A DNA stretch of 64,000 nt from Amblyornis subalaris. Taxonomy: Eukaryota; Chordata; Aves; Passeriformes; Ptilonorhynchidae. The stretch is from the NCBI GenBank assembly GCA_018881555.1, contig JACAXG010000013.1:8470191-8534190 (forward strand), in the 5' to 3' direction. Below, in pieces: positions 1 through 11,195 of the stretch. A model generated the notes under the pieces. The model did not search any database. It was not told where the DNA came from and worked only from the letters and a program-made list of their open reading frames with translations. The position numbers and the translations under genes were made by a program. The stretch's first letter is position 1, and every line of letters begins with the position of its first letter.

Positions 1-1073
1 TAAACTCAGAATAGTTTATAACAGCCCAGAGGTTTTGTTTTATGGTAAAAGGAGCAATTGAAGCAGGCAGTGAGGNTTCACCTACAAGCAACAACTCATG
101 AGAAAATCTCTGTTAAAAAAACACCTCAGCCAACACTTCTTGCTCCCTGCTGTGAGTTGGATGGGTTGGTGCTTCATTGGGCAGCACCAGAGAGATGGAA
201 CACAAGCCTGGAAGACCCTGGTTATGGTTCCTGGCTTTCTCTGTTGGATAGACCTATCATTTCACACAATTAAAAACATTTAAAAATGTCTTTCGGCTTT
301 GAAGCTCAGTCAGGAGAGGCTAGATGTGCTCTTNTGGTTCCCAAAACCTGCATATGGTTGGTTTCAGTAGAGCTTTAAGAGGTTTCTTACGCTGCAGTTG
401 GGGTGCATTGGCCTGTGGNTTGGACAGAGGGTGATATAGGTGGTCATTACCTTGGACAGGTCCTGGCTGTTGTGTTGAACTTGGGTGAACTTGTGTGCTT
501 GTTATGACACAGAAATCCAAACTAATGTTGCCTGGAGCTCTGGCTTCTCCANGCACACGTGAGTGGAGTGCAGGCAAGGCAAGCAGGCAGCTTGGGAAGG
601 GGAAATCCAGTCTTCCTGGCTTGTAGGCAGACTGAGAAAGCACAAAGAATGCTCTATTTGGTAGCAAGGCAGCTGAGGATGTGCTCAACCTCCTCCAAGA
701 AGGGAGGCTCAGGGCTGAACCTCTCCAGTGCAGCTACAGGACTGCTGAGCTCCTGTCTCCACGCACCTTCCTGCAACAGGGCTTGTGTTTGTAGGTGCCA
801 AGCTTGGAAAGAATGAAGCTTTGCTTGTAAAATAAAGGACAAGTCCTGATGGGAGCCTAAAAGAAGAAAAATTAATCTCAATAATTTGTCTTAATTGCTG
901 TAGTACTTAAAGAGGAAAAAAAAAATTCTGTGTGTGTGAGTGGAACAAGAAGAAAATGTTTGGATGTGTTTTGGAGGTCATGAGTATCAGAGCCTGTATG
1001 AATGTAATTTCTGTTGGGAATCAAGTCTAATAGCAATGTAATTTATATGAAATATATAGCCGGAGACTATGTC

Positions 1074-1132
1074 TCAGTTCCACTGAAGTTAATGGTAAAA
1101 CTCCGATGTCCTCAGCAGGGACAGAATTTGGT
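1074..1132 (-). repeat. Old amniote interspersed repeat relic
   Basis: Read on the minus strand, this contains a diverged form of the 'ccattgacttcaatggaact' type motif, which I recall as common in bird, turtle and crocodile DNA. On the plus strand the visible core is 'ttccactgaagttaatgg', followed by 'taaaactcc' and a 'cagaatttgg' tail. I cannot name the family with certainty. Similar cores occur near 18609, 20735, 21289 and 59706. The assignment rests on memory of the motif, not on an alignment. Confidence 0.4.
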
Positions 1133-3601
1133 GCCTGGAGAAACATTTTATTATTAAAAGTTTATTAACACNTCATGTGGAAGGGCTGTCTTCCTGTGCC
1201 CTGTTATGTCTGTGTAGGTGTAAGAGGTGAAGAACTAAACAGTAGAAATAATGCACCAAACCTTAATTTTAGCCTGAAATTCTCAACACAGCATTGTATT
1301 AAAAGGCTGTATTGAAAGCATTTGGCAAACAGATTAAAATACAGTTCTTTTAGACAAAGAATCCTCAGAGCAGGGTATAGAGAAGAGCTGTGATGGATTT
1401 TTATCCTCTCAAATTTTGCAGTATAATAACTCCTACTGAATTACAAGAGGCAACCTGCACAAACAATGAGCAATTTGACTTGTTAGTGTTCCATCTTTTG
1501 TTGTTGTTCCTGTGGGATTGGCTCTTCACACATCTGATGACTCTTTCCCTTCTCTTGCTTCTGTCTGCCTGGGATTAATTTAACTCTGCTATTTTTTTGT
1601 ACATGTTTTGGAATACCTCACACTTTTTCAAACTTAAAAGAAATTTTGGGCCCCACAAACATACTTGATGACCATCTCATACCGGAAGTGCCACATGTCA
1701 TTTTCTTTTCATTCACGTGTACTTTAATAGCGATTTTTTTATGGTCTTAAAGTCGTATCACAGCTCTACTGCAGTTATGGGTATTGCCCTGTGACATCAC
1801 TGTTGGAGATTGTTAATCTTATAATTAATTCCCACCATATTCTCAATTAAATGTGCAGACACCTTATCTTTGTGCTCCTGTCAATGGGAAATGGATGGTC
1901 TCTATCGTGGCAGGCCGAGGACTAAAAGTGCATCACCTGCNTAGGGAGCTGCTGGCTGCTTTTCTAACCTTGGGCAAAGGTGCCCTGCATAGGAAGGCAA
2001 CTCTTGGCACAAGCAGAAATGTTCTGGTTTGCTCAGTTTCAGACCAGTTTTGCTGCCNGATTGCAGGATTCATGGGCAGTTTGTGCACGCAGATGAGAGT
2101 AAATTGGAGTTACTCACTTAAAGGATTTCAGCAGCTCTCCCTGGGTGCTTTTCTGCATCTTCAGGCTGCTGAATACATTTATCAACCTGGCTGTTTGCTT
2201 TGAGAAGTGGCTGGCTGCTTAAGCACAGAGCTAGGTTATCCCGGGATATTGGGATGGAGAATGTCCATGACTTGTGATGGCTGAAGAACTGTCCTGGTGA
2301 TCCTGTTCCTTGTGTTGGGTTGGTGAGCNTGGGATGCTGTTACCAACCAACACCCTGAAGACCCCCAGGACCTAAAGAGAACTTGAAAATTCCCTGTACA
2401 GCTCTTCATCTCTGTTAGAGGCTGGAGAGAGACAAATTTATTAGTACTTCAGAACATTTTTCTTGTTAATATTTCATACAAGTAAGTTCCTGAAAGGCTT
2501 GAAAGGAGTTCTGAAAAATTACCAAGTATTAGTTGCTAACACTATTGATAGTGGTGGAAAATTCAGAGTACTGAACACTTGGAAGGACCTGCCAAGATAA
2601 AAAGGCTGTGATTATGGGGGTGGATATTTTTGATGTATCTCTGGAGCAAGCCAAAGGGTTGTAAGGCTGTGTGACTTATGAGAAAGCATTTCTTCTTATA
2701 AGCATTTGCAGAAGAAAAGCTTGCTCCTAATCAGTGTTGAAGTCTGTCTAATTCGAAAGTAGACAATATGAAATCAAATCTGAAATGACAGCTGTGTCCA
2801 CAGCTGCCATGCAGCAGGTTGTAACCTTTGTTGATGTCTTGAAAAAGCAGAACAGGAGTTGATTCTTAGCTGTCAGTTCTACTTTCCTCCTTTTGGCTGC
2901 ATTGTGAGATTTCCATTAACTGCACTATTTTCCTTTAAAAATGGCCAGACTGGAAGATTTCTTATTCTGCTGCTTCCTGTGTTTTTTTTTCTATTGTGTA
3001 ATGTAGCTCTGCTGAAATAATTTTAAGTGAAATTCATATTTATAAACTTGACATTGTGCAGGATTTGGGCTGGAGAAGATTTACTTCCTTGGGCTTTGTG
3101 GACCACCTGAGGTGTGAAGGTGAAGAGCAAACAGAGCTGGTTCTCAGATGTGGTGCTGCAGCTCCCAGGCCGAGCATCACTTATCACTTAACTCCAAGAA
3201 AAGCAAGTTGAAGCTGCTAAATCAGCTGCCACCTGAAAGGCACAAGCATTTAGGAAATGGGACTTGGGGAGAGAACATTTGAAGCAATAGAAAGCACTTG
3301 AGATCTGCTTTGTGCATAGTTAAATGTCTTACATATTTGCATTTGAAAAAAACAGCCACCCCAGGTAAGGCCTCTAGCCAGAGCCTGTTTTAACAGCTTT
3401 GAAGTCCAATTCATATTTTCTTTTGCAATTTTTTTTCCCCTGAAGGCTCCATTGTGGAGACCTGGAAGCAAACAAATATTATCCACAATGTTTCATTTTA
3501 ATTCAAATTAGTCCCAAAGCCTTCATGCTTCAATAGCTACAAACTCAGTGAGTTAGTGGCTTGTTCAATAAATAAATAGGGAAAATAGTGTCTGAGTCTT
3601 T

Positions 3602-3733
3602 AAAAAAAACTCCCACAAATCCACAACAAAAAACCAAAACCAAACACACAAAAACCTCTAAACCCTCCCCAAAAGTCCCAAAACAAACAAATCCCAAAAC
3701 CCAACAACAAAAAAACCTCCACCCAAAATACCT
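3602..3733. repeat. C/A-rich low-complexity tract, almost G-free
   Basis: About 132 bases contain a single G (position 3675) and few T, made of runs such as 'aaaaaaccaaaaccaaac' and 'ccctcccc'. The complement is a G/T-rich strand with several GGG runs, though the loops are too long for a textbook four-tract quadruplex throughout. The long open frames crossing it on both strands (Lys/Thr/Pro-rich and Phe/Gly/Val-rich) are composition artefacts. Shorter similar tracts lie near 36045-36113 and 49050-49110. Confidence 0.8.
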
Positions 3734-5142
3734 GCCTGTCACTTGGACATTGATTCTAGGTGCTGAAGGTAGGCTAGGATCCTCCAGGATCCCCCAAAAG
3801 CATTAAGAATTCCCTGCTGCCTTGAAGAAGTCTCTGAAACNGCTGTGTCCAGCTGAGATCTGTACTGTGGAAGACTGGCCACGTGAACTTACTAAGATTG
3901 TTTTGTCCAACAATTTCCCTTTTAAATAAGACCTATAAACATTATAGCTTTACCCAGCATTTAATGAGCTTGGCTGGAACAATGGACTGTGGCTTAAGAG
4001 ATACCATGAATTAAAACTATTTTCCTATTTTGATCCTTTTCTTCCTATGTTACAGCTTAAGAAGGACCAACACTCAATGGCAAATAATTCGCCATAACTA
4101 AATTGTGAGGTTTCAAGTAGCAGCAGTAGCTAGCCATTTATTAATCAAGCATTAGTTATGGTAGTTAAGCATTTAGGGGTAATAAAATGCAAATGTNCTT
4201 TCAGCACAAGTTGTGGTCCTTAAAAATAAGAAATTATTTAAGAAAAATTGTTGCAGTAAGGTTATGGCTAATATTAATTGCTGAATTTATTTGCTGTAGC
4301 AGACACTTCTTATATTAAATGGTAACTTAAGAAATTGCTTTTATTAGCATATACAGTGTGGCTTAAATTGTCTGATCTGCAAGGTAAAATGTGAAGTCTT
4401 TCCTGGAAGATTCTCATTTTAGCCTCCTTGCTAGAGCAGCTGTTTCNAAAGGTGGTAGGCAAGCTGACGCTGTTCCTCATCTAGGGAATATTATGAGCAC
4501 AGAATAGAGTTTGCTGGGCTCTAAAGATTGCTCCNCTGTGAAATGGGAAGTCAGACCACAAACATGGCCCTTCAGGTCAGGATTTGATGTCTGTCTTTCA
4601 GCAGGAATGATATGNCATCTGTTAATATTAGCAGGTTTTNTGGATGTAGAAGTTGATTTGCAAAATACAGTTGGAGGAGAGTTATTCCTCACCTGCTCAC
4701 CCATCTATCTTCCTTGCAGGCATAATGCCACGCTGGCATGGCAAATGCATCTAGTTAAAGCAAAAATGTAATCATATTTTTGTAAGCAAACTTAAATAAA
4801 ATTTAATTGGAAAATATTGTAAATAGAAACGTCAGGCACAGTACATAATCATGAAGCGCTTCCATGAAAGGCAGAAAANGAGCATATGTGATCTCGGTTG
4901 GTTAGGTAGGAACAGCCATTTAGGACCTTGGTGTCCCTTGGCAGTCTGTTATGGAGAACATGAGAAGCAGCAGCTTTTCCCCCCCCAGATGATAAAGACT
5001 TTTGCTAAAGGGATGCTTTATCATGAAAACTTTGCTTCTGTATCCAAGTGGCTTGAAAAGAGAGCTGTGTGTCAGGGAGGGTTCAGATTAGATATCAGAA
5101 TTTTTTTTTTTTGTGGAAAGAGTGATTACACGTGCGAATAAC

Positions 5143-5300
5143 TTGGCCGGGTGGTGGGGTCACAATCTNTGGAAGTATTCAACAGGCATCTGGATGTGCC
5201 AGCTGGGGTAGGGTTTAGGAGTGATTATGGTAGTGTTGTGTTGTTGTTTGGACTAGATCTTCTTGGGGGTCTCTTCCAACCCTGGTGACTCTGTGATTGT
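5143..5300 (+). mobile_element. CR1 LINE 3' end fragment
   Basis: This matches the 3' untranslated end of avian CR1 read on the plus strand. It has a 'ggtggtggggtcacaatct' block, then 'ttcaacaggcatctggatgtg', then 'ttggactagatcttcttgggggtctcttccaaccctg' (diverged), ending in 'gactctgtgattgtg', a decayed form of the terminal ATTCTATG-type repeat. It is strongly 5'-truncated and carries no reverse transcriptase sequence. Many substitutions suggest an older insertion than the copies at 32493 and 47963. Confidence 0.85.
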
Positions 5301-6803
5301 GTCCATACCTATTGCACCANGGGAGAGGTCCCATGGTGGTGCCAGGCTGGGCTGGTGGAGCCACAAAACAGGACTGGGATGCTGAGACTGAGACTGGAAG
5401 AGCAGCTGTGCTGCAGTTGACATTTTCGGGAGCCTTCAACAGAAATATGGCCACAATCATCAGCTACACCTCTCCTTGTGGAGGATTTAGGTTGTAAAAA
5501 ATTGCAGTGATAATGCAAGGGTAGAAGGAAACCTCTAAGGTGAGGATGCTGAAAGCCCAATGCTGCTGCCGAGCGCCTGCATCCACTTGCTGACTGGGGT
5601 TGCTCTTTCACAGTGTATCAGAATATAGGAGACATTAAAGAGATTTTATGGGCTAATCTATACTTTGGATTGGCTTTAATGATCTTTGCAGTCTGTTATT
5701 TATACGTGGCATTATCACACAGTGAGCTTTGTAATGCATGAGGTCATTAATGCATTGGCTTTACAGCTTGTTGGTTTTACTGCTGAGCTTACCTGTCATG
5801 TGTGTTCCTGGATGTGTGCCTTGCTCCTGGAGGAGTCTTCTCGAGTGAGAGAGGCAAAAAGAAAGTAGTAATAATAAATCTAAAATGCCTCAGGAAGCGA
5901 AGGGGTGCTGGCTGTCTGATGAGCTCTTATTTGCCCCCATCCTGGTGGAGTTGGACCTTTATTGACCTGCTCCTGGAGAGCATTGATTCCTTTGCANTGG
6001 GTAACAGAACCAGACAAAAAAAGAATTCTAATGATAGCTTCTAATTCCTAGATNACAAAATGCAAAATCCCTCGGGTGATTTGTATAAAGCTTTATAGCC
6101 TCTTTACATTTTTTCTGGACTTTCACCGTAAGTCTGAGGATGGGAGAAAGACAAGTACCTGTGCAAAGCTGCTTTCCATGGCCAGGCTGTGCAAGGTGGA
6201 CTATTTCTCGTCAAATCCTGCTGGCAGTGGTGCCTGGGGCAGGGAACCCTATANCTGTGAGATAACAGCTGTGCTTCACAAGAAGGATGAAGAGTGCAGA
6301 AGGAATATTGAACTCTTCTTTATATCCTCTTTGTGTTGGAACAGCTTTTTACATTAGCTGCATTCTCTACCACTGTTCCCATGTGCTTCCCTTTGCTACC
6401 TTGTACTGCTGGACTGGGATTTGTCCTGTTAATGAAAGTAGCAAAAATTGTCTGAATTACATTTTATCACTAAGTCTAATTTTTTTTTTCCTAAGAAAGG
6501 TACAGTTCAGAGGCTCCAGCTTTGATTTGTGCTACAGAAATTNTTCTCCTGCTGCAAATTGTGTGTTTTTAACACAAGCAAAACAAAACCACCTGATGGG
6601 AGATGGTGACTAAAATGACTAATGAAAAAGCTTGAACAAAAAAACATTTCAGTTACATAATGTTTTAGCAAGGCAGATGAGGCTGAGTGACTGAAAAGTG
6701 GAGGCTTTTATGCCAAAGGAAAGTATATAAGTGCACATANGTAGGATTTCTTCAAACTGACTCATAGAATACGTGTCAAAGTATCGAGGCAAATTAGTAT
6801 TTG
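5301..6803. other. Non-coding stretch between CR1 pieces
   Basis: I see no gene. The open frames at 5309-5611 (minus), 6076-6357 and 6287-6613 (plus) show no recognised family. The segment near 6090-6260 is moderately GC-rich and holds most of these frames. No tandem repeat stands out. N characters occur at normal spacing. Confidence 0.5.
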
Positions 6804-6885
6804 TAGAATCATGGAATATCCTGAGTTGGAAGCATTCCAAAAGTATCAACAAGTTCAGCTCCTGGCTCTGCACAGGACAAAATTG
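6804..6885 (-). mobile_element. CR1 LINE fragment, second subfamily type
   Basis: The plus-strand text 'agaatcatggaatatcctga' followed by 'gttggaag', then 'atcaacaagttcagctcctg' and 'gctctgcacaggaca', is the reverse complement of a CR1 3' end. The 'atcctgagttggaag ... cagctcctggc' wording differs from the 'tttgggttggaaggg' type copies elsewhere in the window, so it probably belongs to another CR1 subfamily. The match fades after about 6885, where the sequence no longer follows the element. It is heavily 5'-truncated and non-coding. Confidence 0.8.
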
Positions 6886-7157
6886 TCCNATTTATCTTGT
6901 CCAGTTTTGGACAAGAACCACAAGTGATGTCCAGGTGTTGAAGAACAGGACTCAGTTTCAGGNGTGCTGGGCAGCTGGTGAATGTTCAGGAAAGTGGATG
7001 TCTCTGTGGGGCTCAGGGTGGGAGCCTGGTCCTGCCTGTTTGTGGGGCTGGGTTTAAAGGATGGTGACATCTCCCTTCCCTATGTGGGATGTTTCATGCT
7101 GAACCCACTGCTAGTGGGTGCAAGACAGTGCTGGGGCTCTGATTGATGTTTGATGAT

Positions 7158-7475
7158 GATTTGGGTTCAAAGGGACTTTAAAGCTCATCCAGATCCAACG
7201 CCCTACTGTGGGCAGGGACACCTTCCACTAGACCAGGTTTCTCAAAACCCCGTCCAACATGGCCTTGAGCACTTCCAGAGATGGGGCAGCCACAGCTGCT
7301 CTGGGCAACCTGTGCCAGGGCCCCACCACCCTCACAGGGAAGAATTTCTTCCTGGTGTCTAATCCAACCCTGGCCTTTGTCAGTGTGAAACCATTCCCCC
7401 TCGTCCTGTCACTCCAGANCCTTGTCCAAAGTCCCTCTCCAGCTTTCTCATAGCCCCTTTAGGCACTGGAAGGAT
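7158..7475 (-). mobile_element. CR1 LINE 3' end, about 320 bp copy
   Basis: Reading the plus strand gives the reverse complement of a CR1 3' region: 'ttgggttcaaagggacttta', then 'gcagggacaccttccactag', 'ggccttgagcacttccagag', 'ctctgggcaacctgtgccag', 'aagaatttcttcctggtgtc' and 'ccctcgtcctgtcactccag'. The terminal tagaat-type repeat at the low-coordinate end is missing or decayed ('gatgatgat'). The open frames at 7150-7362 and 7259-7453 are translations of this repeat, not genes. It appears to be the same subfamily as the copy at 32493-32820. Confidence 0.92.
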
Positions 7476-10400
7476 GTCTGTGCCATTGGGGTACTTTTGA
7501 TACAGTCCTATTAATTTCTGANTGGTTCTGTTGTTTCCCTCAGCTCTCATTTCTACACCTTCACAGGTTTTCTGCACTTATTAAGGGCATTGCTCACTGT
7601 GGAAGCAGTGGATAGTTTATAGCAGATATTTCAGTGGCCAGCATTTGGCAAAAAGGGATACTTTTTGTATCCCCTCCTGTCCTCGAGGTCTGAAAACACC
7701 CTCCTGTTCTAATTGCTGAACAAATTAATGTTTTGAGATTGCCNTGAGCACTCAAAAAGCTTCATAGATATAGATAATTGCTCTCTTGGATCCAGTTCCT
7801 ATTTTTTTCCTCTGTTATGAATTAGCCCAAGATGAATTTTCTGTNAAGGACTGGAACCGGTCAGAACCTGAAATTTTCTTTTTGTGGGAAATTTTGTCAT
7901 TTCAAGACAACTAGAACTGAAATGAAAAGATACAATTATGTGATGAAAGACAAATACTGAAGAAAAGTATGTGAATTATTCACAACTTCTTTATTATTTC
8001 AATAAGACAATGTTATTACTTTTTTATGTTTCTGAAATTTTAATATGATGAAATATTTTATTTCAATTACTTGAAAATATATTATAGTACCTTAAACATA
8101 TATAAGTGGAACTGAGTTAATATTTCAGCATGATACAAAATTTGAAATTAAATTAATTGAAATAACAGGTGAAATACTAGGTTTTGTGTTTCAGAACACA
8201 GTGAGGGTTGCTCACATTTATCTTTGACTTTTTCTGTTTCTCCAGAATGGAGGTATTGATGCATATGTTTCAGTTTTACAGGGATGGATATTCTCCAGGA
8301 GAAGAACTCCATTAAAGGTTGAACTGCTCAGTCTGGTTTTCAGTCTATGATGAGAAGAATAAAAACTTTGATGGGAACGTGAAATAATAGGAGCCTACCC
8401 CGTGTTTGCTGTGTGTCNGTCCCAACCTGGCAACTTGAGCACTCGGCTGTTAATGTCACATGAAAATGGACCAGGTTGAATTTGAGGCAGGGGTTGCTTG
8501 TTGTTTAGGCGGGGCATGTGGGGTTTAAGATCTTCCCCTGGATCTTAGGATTTTATAGCCCAGAAAAGAGCTTGTTGGGGTGGGAGAGGAGGTGTGTGTG
8601 TGGGTGTGTGTGTGAAATTGGAGGGCAGGAGCTGCTATTGCTGGCTTGAAAATTTGTCCTTTCTGATAACATTACCATTGGAATAAATAAGNTTCAAAGA
8701 AACCAAAGCAGCTTTTTCCCTCCTCTCCGTCTCCTTGTAGATAACGACAGAAGCTGTGCTCAGCTGGGATGCTTTTGACAGCTCTCCTTGCTTGTGAATA
8801 TCTGGCAAACCCAGACAAAGCATTTTTAATGGGCAGCTGTTGGCAGTGGCATCAGCTGCCTCAGAGCACCAGCTTTCACTGGCCTTGGTGAGTGGCTTAT
8901 CCATTCCTTCAGGACTCTCCAAGGATGGGAAAAGTGGAAAATAGACAGAATATTCTTTTGAGCAAGAGTNTTCTGGACTGATAAAATTTCCCCCCTCCCC
9001 CACTGTGTGCCAGCTGTGCTTGTGTCTTGTGGCATCTGAAGAGATGATTTGTGTGTTATCACACAAATTTCCTGACACGGTGTCTGTGCCTGGTGGGGCA
9101 TACCTGGTGTGATGGGCCCGTGTCAGCTGAATGTNTGAAAGTCATAAATCTTGTCCTGGTATTCTAAAACAAAAGTATAACAGCATCCAGGGATTTCATG
9201 GCATCTCCTTAGAGATGTGTCCTACCTTCTTTGTGCCAGGCTGGAATCAGGTCTAACAGCAGGTACCTGCAGTGGACTAGGATGCTGGAGTCTGTCCCCG
9301 CACTCTGTGCTGAGCCCATTAAGGGGTCACTGTCACACTGGGGTGTGCTGGGGCTCTTCCTGAGTGAGCTCCTTCCCANAGGTTCCTTCTGCCTGGAGAT
9401 ATTGTCTATTTGCAAAGAAATCCTGTGTATTACAGAAATGCTGTTGTAGCCAAAGTCATCTCAGTGGCAGCAACACACTGTTCCAGTGGCTGTGGGAGCT
9501 CCCTGGAGGGGGGACCGTCCCCACCAGCATCAAGAGGCTGAACACCAGTGGTCACTGGTACAGCAGATGCTGGGGGGAGCAGACACAGCTTCTCAGCTTG
9601 TGGATGGAATGAGGAAGGGAGAGGGCTGGCATTTGACCGGCATGTAAAGCCTCAGGAAAGCCAGATGATTTAAGGATTCTTGTGGCAGGCACTTGGCTCA
9701 GCCAGCCCTGGGTTTGTTGTTCTGCCCGTAAGCCTNTTGCCTGAACTCCCTAATTCTTGATAAGATGGACAAATACAACATTGTGGGTGTAGTGCTGTTG
9801 AGAATCTTTGCAGAACAAATAATGGGGTCCTTACCCTGCTGCCTCAGTGGCACGGCTGAGGGGACAAGGACAGATGNTCCTGGCAGGCAGCAGGGAGGCA
9901 GTCCAGGCTCCTGGGCACTGCAGACAGTTATTTACAAGTCTGTTGTGTACAGATGATGAAATATTGATCAGCTGCATGTGGAGTTCTGCACATGGAGGTC
10001 TTGGGCACCAGAGGCTGAGTGTCCTGGCTCTTACNGCGCTGGGGTGTGTCGGGAGGGTCCCAGGGTGGGTTTGCTGCTGAGGTCTTAAGCTGCTCTGCAA
10101 AGAGATGGTTTGACTCTGTACTGGCTGTGTCAGGGATCTTGCTGGTCCTGCAGGGATGGGAGATATGTGGTGGCAGCGTGGATGTGGTGGGAGCTCTGCA
10201 CTGTCTGCACCCACACGCCCTGGCTGTGCTCTGGATCCCNGCTGGAGCAGGGTGATGCTGTGTCCACCTGTGCAATGCTGCCAAATTCGGCACCTTGCTT
10301 CTCCTCTGTGAGGAATGGTAACCATAAACCATCTGTATGAGGAGAGATTTGTAAGGTTTACATTTATTAAAGTTTGTAAAGTACTCTTTGCTGCTGCAAA

Positions 10401-11119
10401 CAGATGCTGGTGCTGGTACACAGGATTATTTTACTTCTGCATCACTTGGGATAGCTGCTGTGATTTGCTGTTTTCCTGGCTCCTGGGGAATCCGCAAAGG
10501 CTCTTGGCTGCTTTGCAGTCCCAAATGAGATTTTTCTGCATCCTTAATGCATTGAATTTACTGTAATATAAAGAACATCATGACACCCAGGTGGTTTCAT
10601 ATCAGATTTCATATGAATAGCATTATGGCCAAGCTCAACTTCTAATAAGAAACTGCAACCCACTGCTCTTGCCTCTATCATTGTTTGGGTTTTTATTGTT
10701 TTTGTAATGAAGAGAAATAGTTTAATACAAATGTGTATTGAACGTGATCACCAGCAGCAAAAATTTTCCCCTGTATTTCAAGTTTGGTTCAAGATGGAGT
10801 TTTTTGGTCTGAACATGGACGAACTCAGGTTTTCGTTCCTGAGTAAGATCCAAATAGGAAGGAAGAGCAGCCCGAGGTCTGTCTGGCTGTAGGCCCAGGA
10901 CCAAATGTTTACAACCGGGCTGGAGTGGTGTTTGCAACTGCCCAAGCAAAGGATAGGTATCACTGCTGCTCATGGTGGCTCCTNGTGTTTTGTGTACAGA
11001 GAACAGACTCGGGTCAGGATATTCATCATCCCTACGGATGGATTTCCATTCACTGGTTGTTTCTGGAAAAATTCCCTCATCTTTGTTATCAACAGTGATA
11101 ATACAGAGTTTGTGAATCT
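7476..11119. other. Non-coding stretch, GC-richer in its second half
   Basis: I see no gene. From 7476 to about 8400 it is AT-rich unique DNA. A TG microsatellite lies at 8592-8614. From about 8700 to 10300 the DNA is GC-richer and stop-poor, which explains the cluster of 120-200 codon open frames (such as 9831-10421 minus). These show no domain and overlap one another on both strands. A short self-complementary run 'ttcatatgaa' follows 'tttcatat' near 10597-10616. Confidence 0.5.
8592..8614. repeat. TG dinucleotide microsatellite, interrupted
   Basis: About 23 bases of alternating G and T with one extra G in the middle (gtgtgtgtgtggg then tgtgtgtgtg). It is short and interrupted, so it is probably only modestly variable in length. 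Confidence 0.9.
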
Positions 11120-11195
11120 TGTTTATTCCATTTTAGAGATAGGAAAATTACATTAAATGATGAACGGGATTGCCTCACATGTGGAGGGAAGGATG
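11120..11195 (-). repeat. Possible MIR-type SINE relic
   Basis: The plus strand reads 'ttattccattttagagatag' then 'gaaaattac', and further on 'gggattgcctcacatgtgg'. This resembles, in order and spacing, the reverse complement of the MIR core region (the '..ccattttacagatgaggaaa ... gacttgcccaaggtcacac' pattern). The match is by eye and diverged. The call is tentative because such short resemblances can arise by chance. Confidence 0.4.

Larger units (their letters stand above)
1..5142. other. Non-coding stretch, no gene seen
   Basis: This is unique AT-leaning DNA. Open frames are short, with no recognised domain and no convincing exon flanked by splice sites. It holds an old repeat relic near 1074-1132 and a C/A-rich tract at 3602-3733, listed separately, plus short A/T runs (for example a T run near 5101-5112). 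Isolated N characters are scattered through it, with an N-free gap from 2329 to 3841. I see no promoter or RNA gene. Confidence 0.6.

Noticed and set aside
7150..7453. Plus frames of 60-70 codons
   Set aside because: They are translations of the minus-strand CR1 at 7158-7475, not genes. The same applies to frames in 32351-32801 and 47947-48168.
8991..9001. Long C runs as a second G-quadruplex
   Set aside because: Only two G tracts on the minus strand, fewer than the four needed.
1..9900. N at CpG sites (methylation-driven variants)
   Set aside because: In the first 35 N, a preceding C or following G occurs about as often as chance would give. No clear CpG enrichment.
9831..10421. 196-codon minus frame and several overlapping frames
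   Set aside because: It contains in-frame ambiguous bases, lies in stop-poor GC-richer DNA, and shows no family resemblance. The overlaps on both strands indicate composition.
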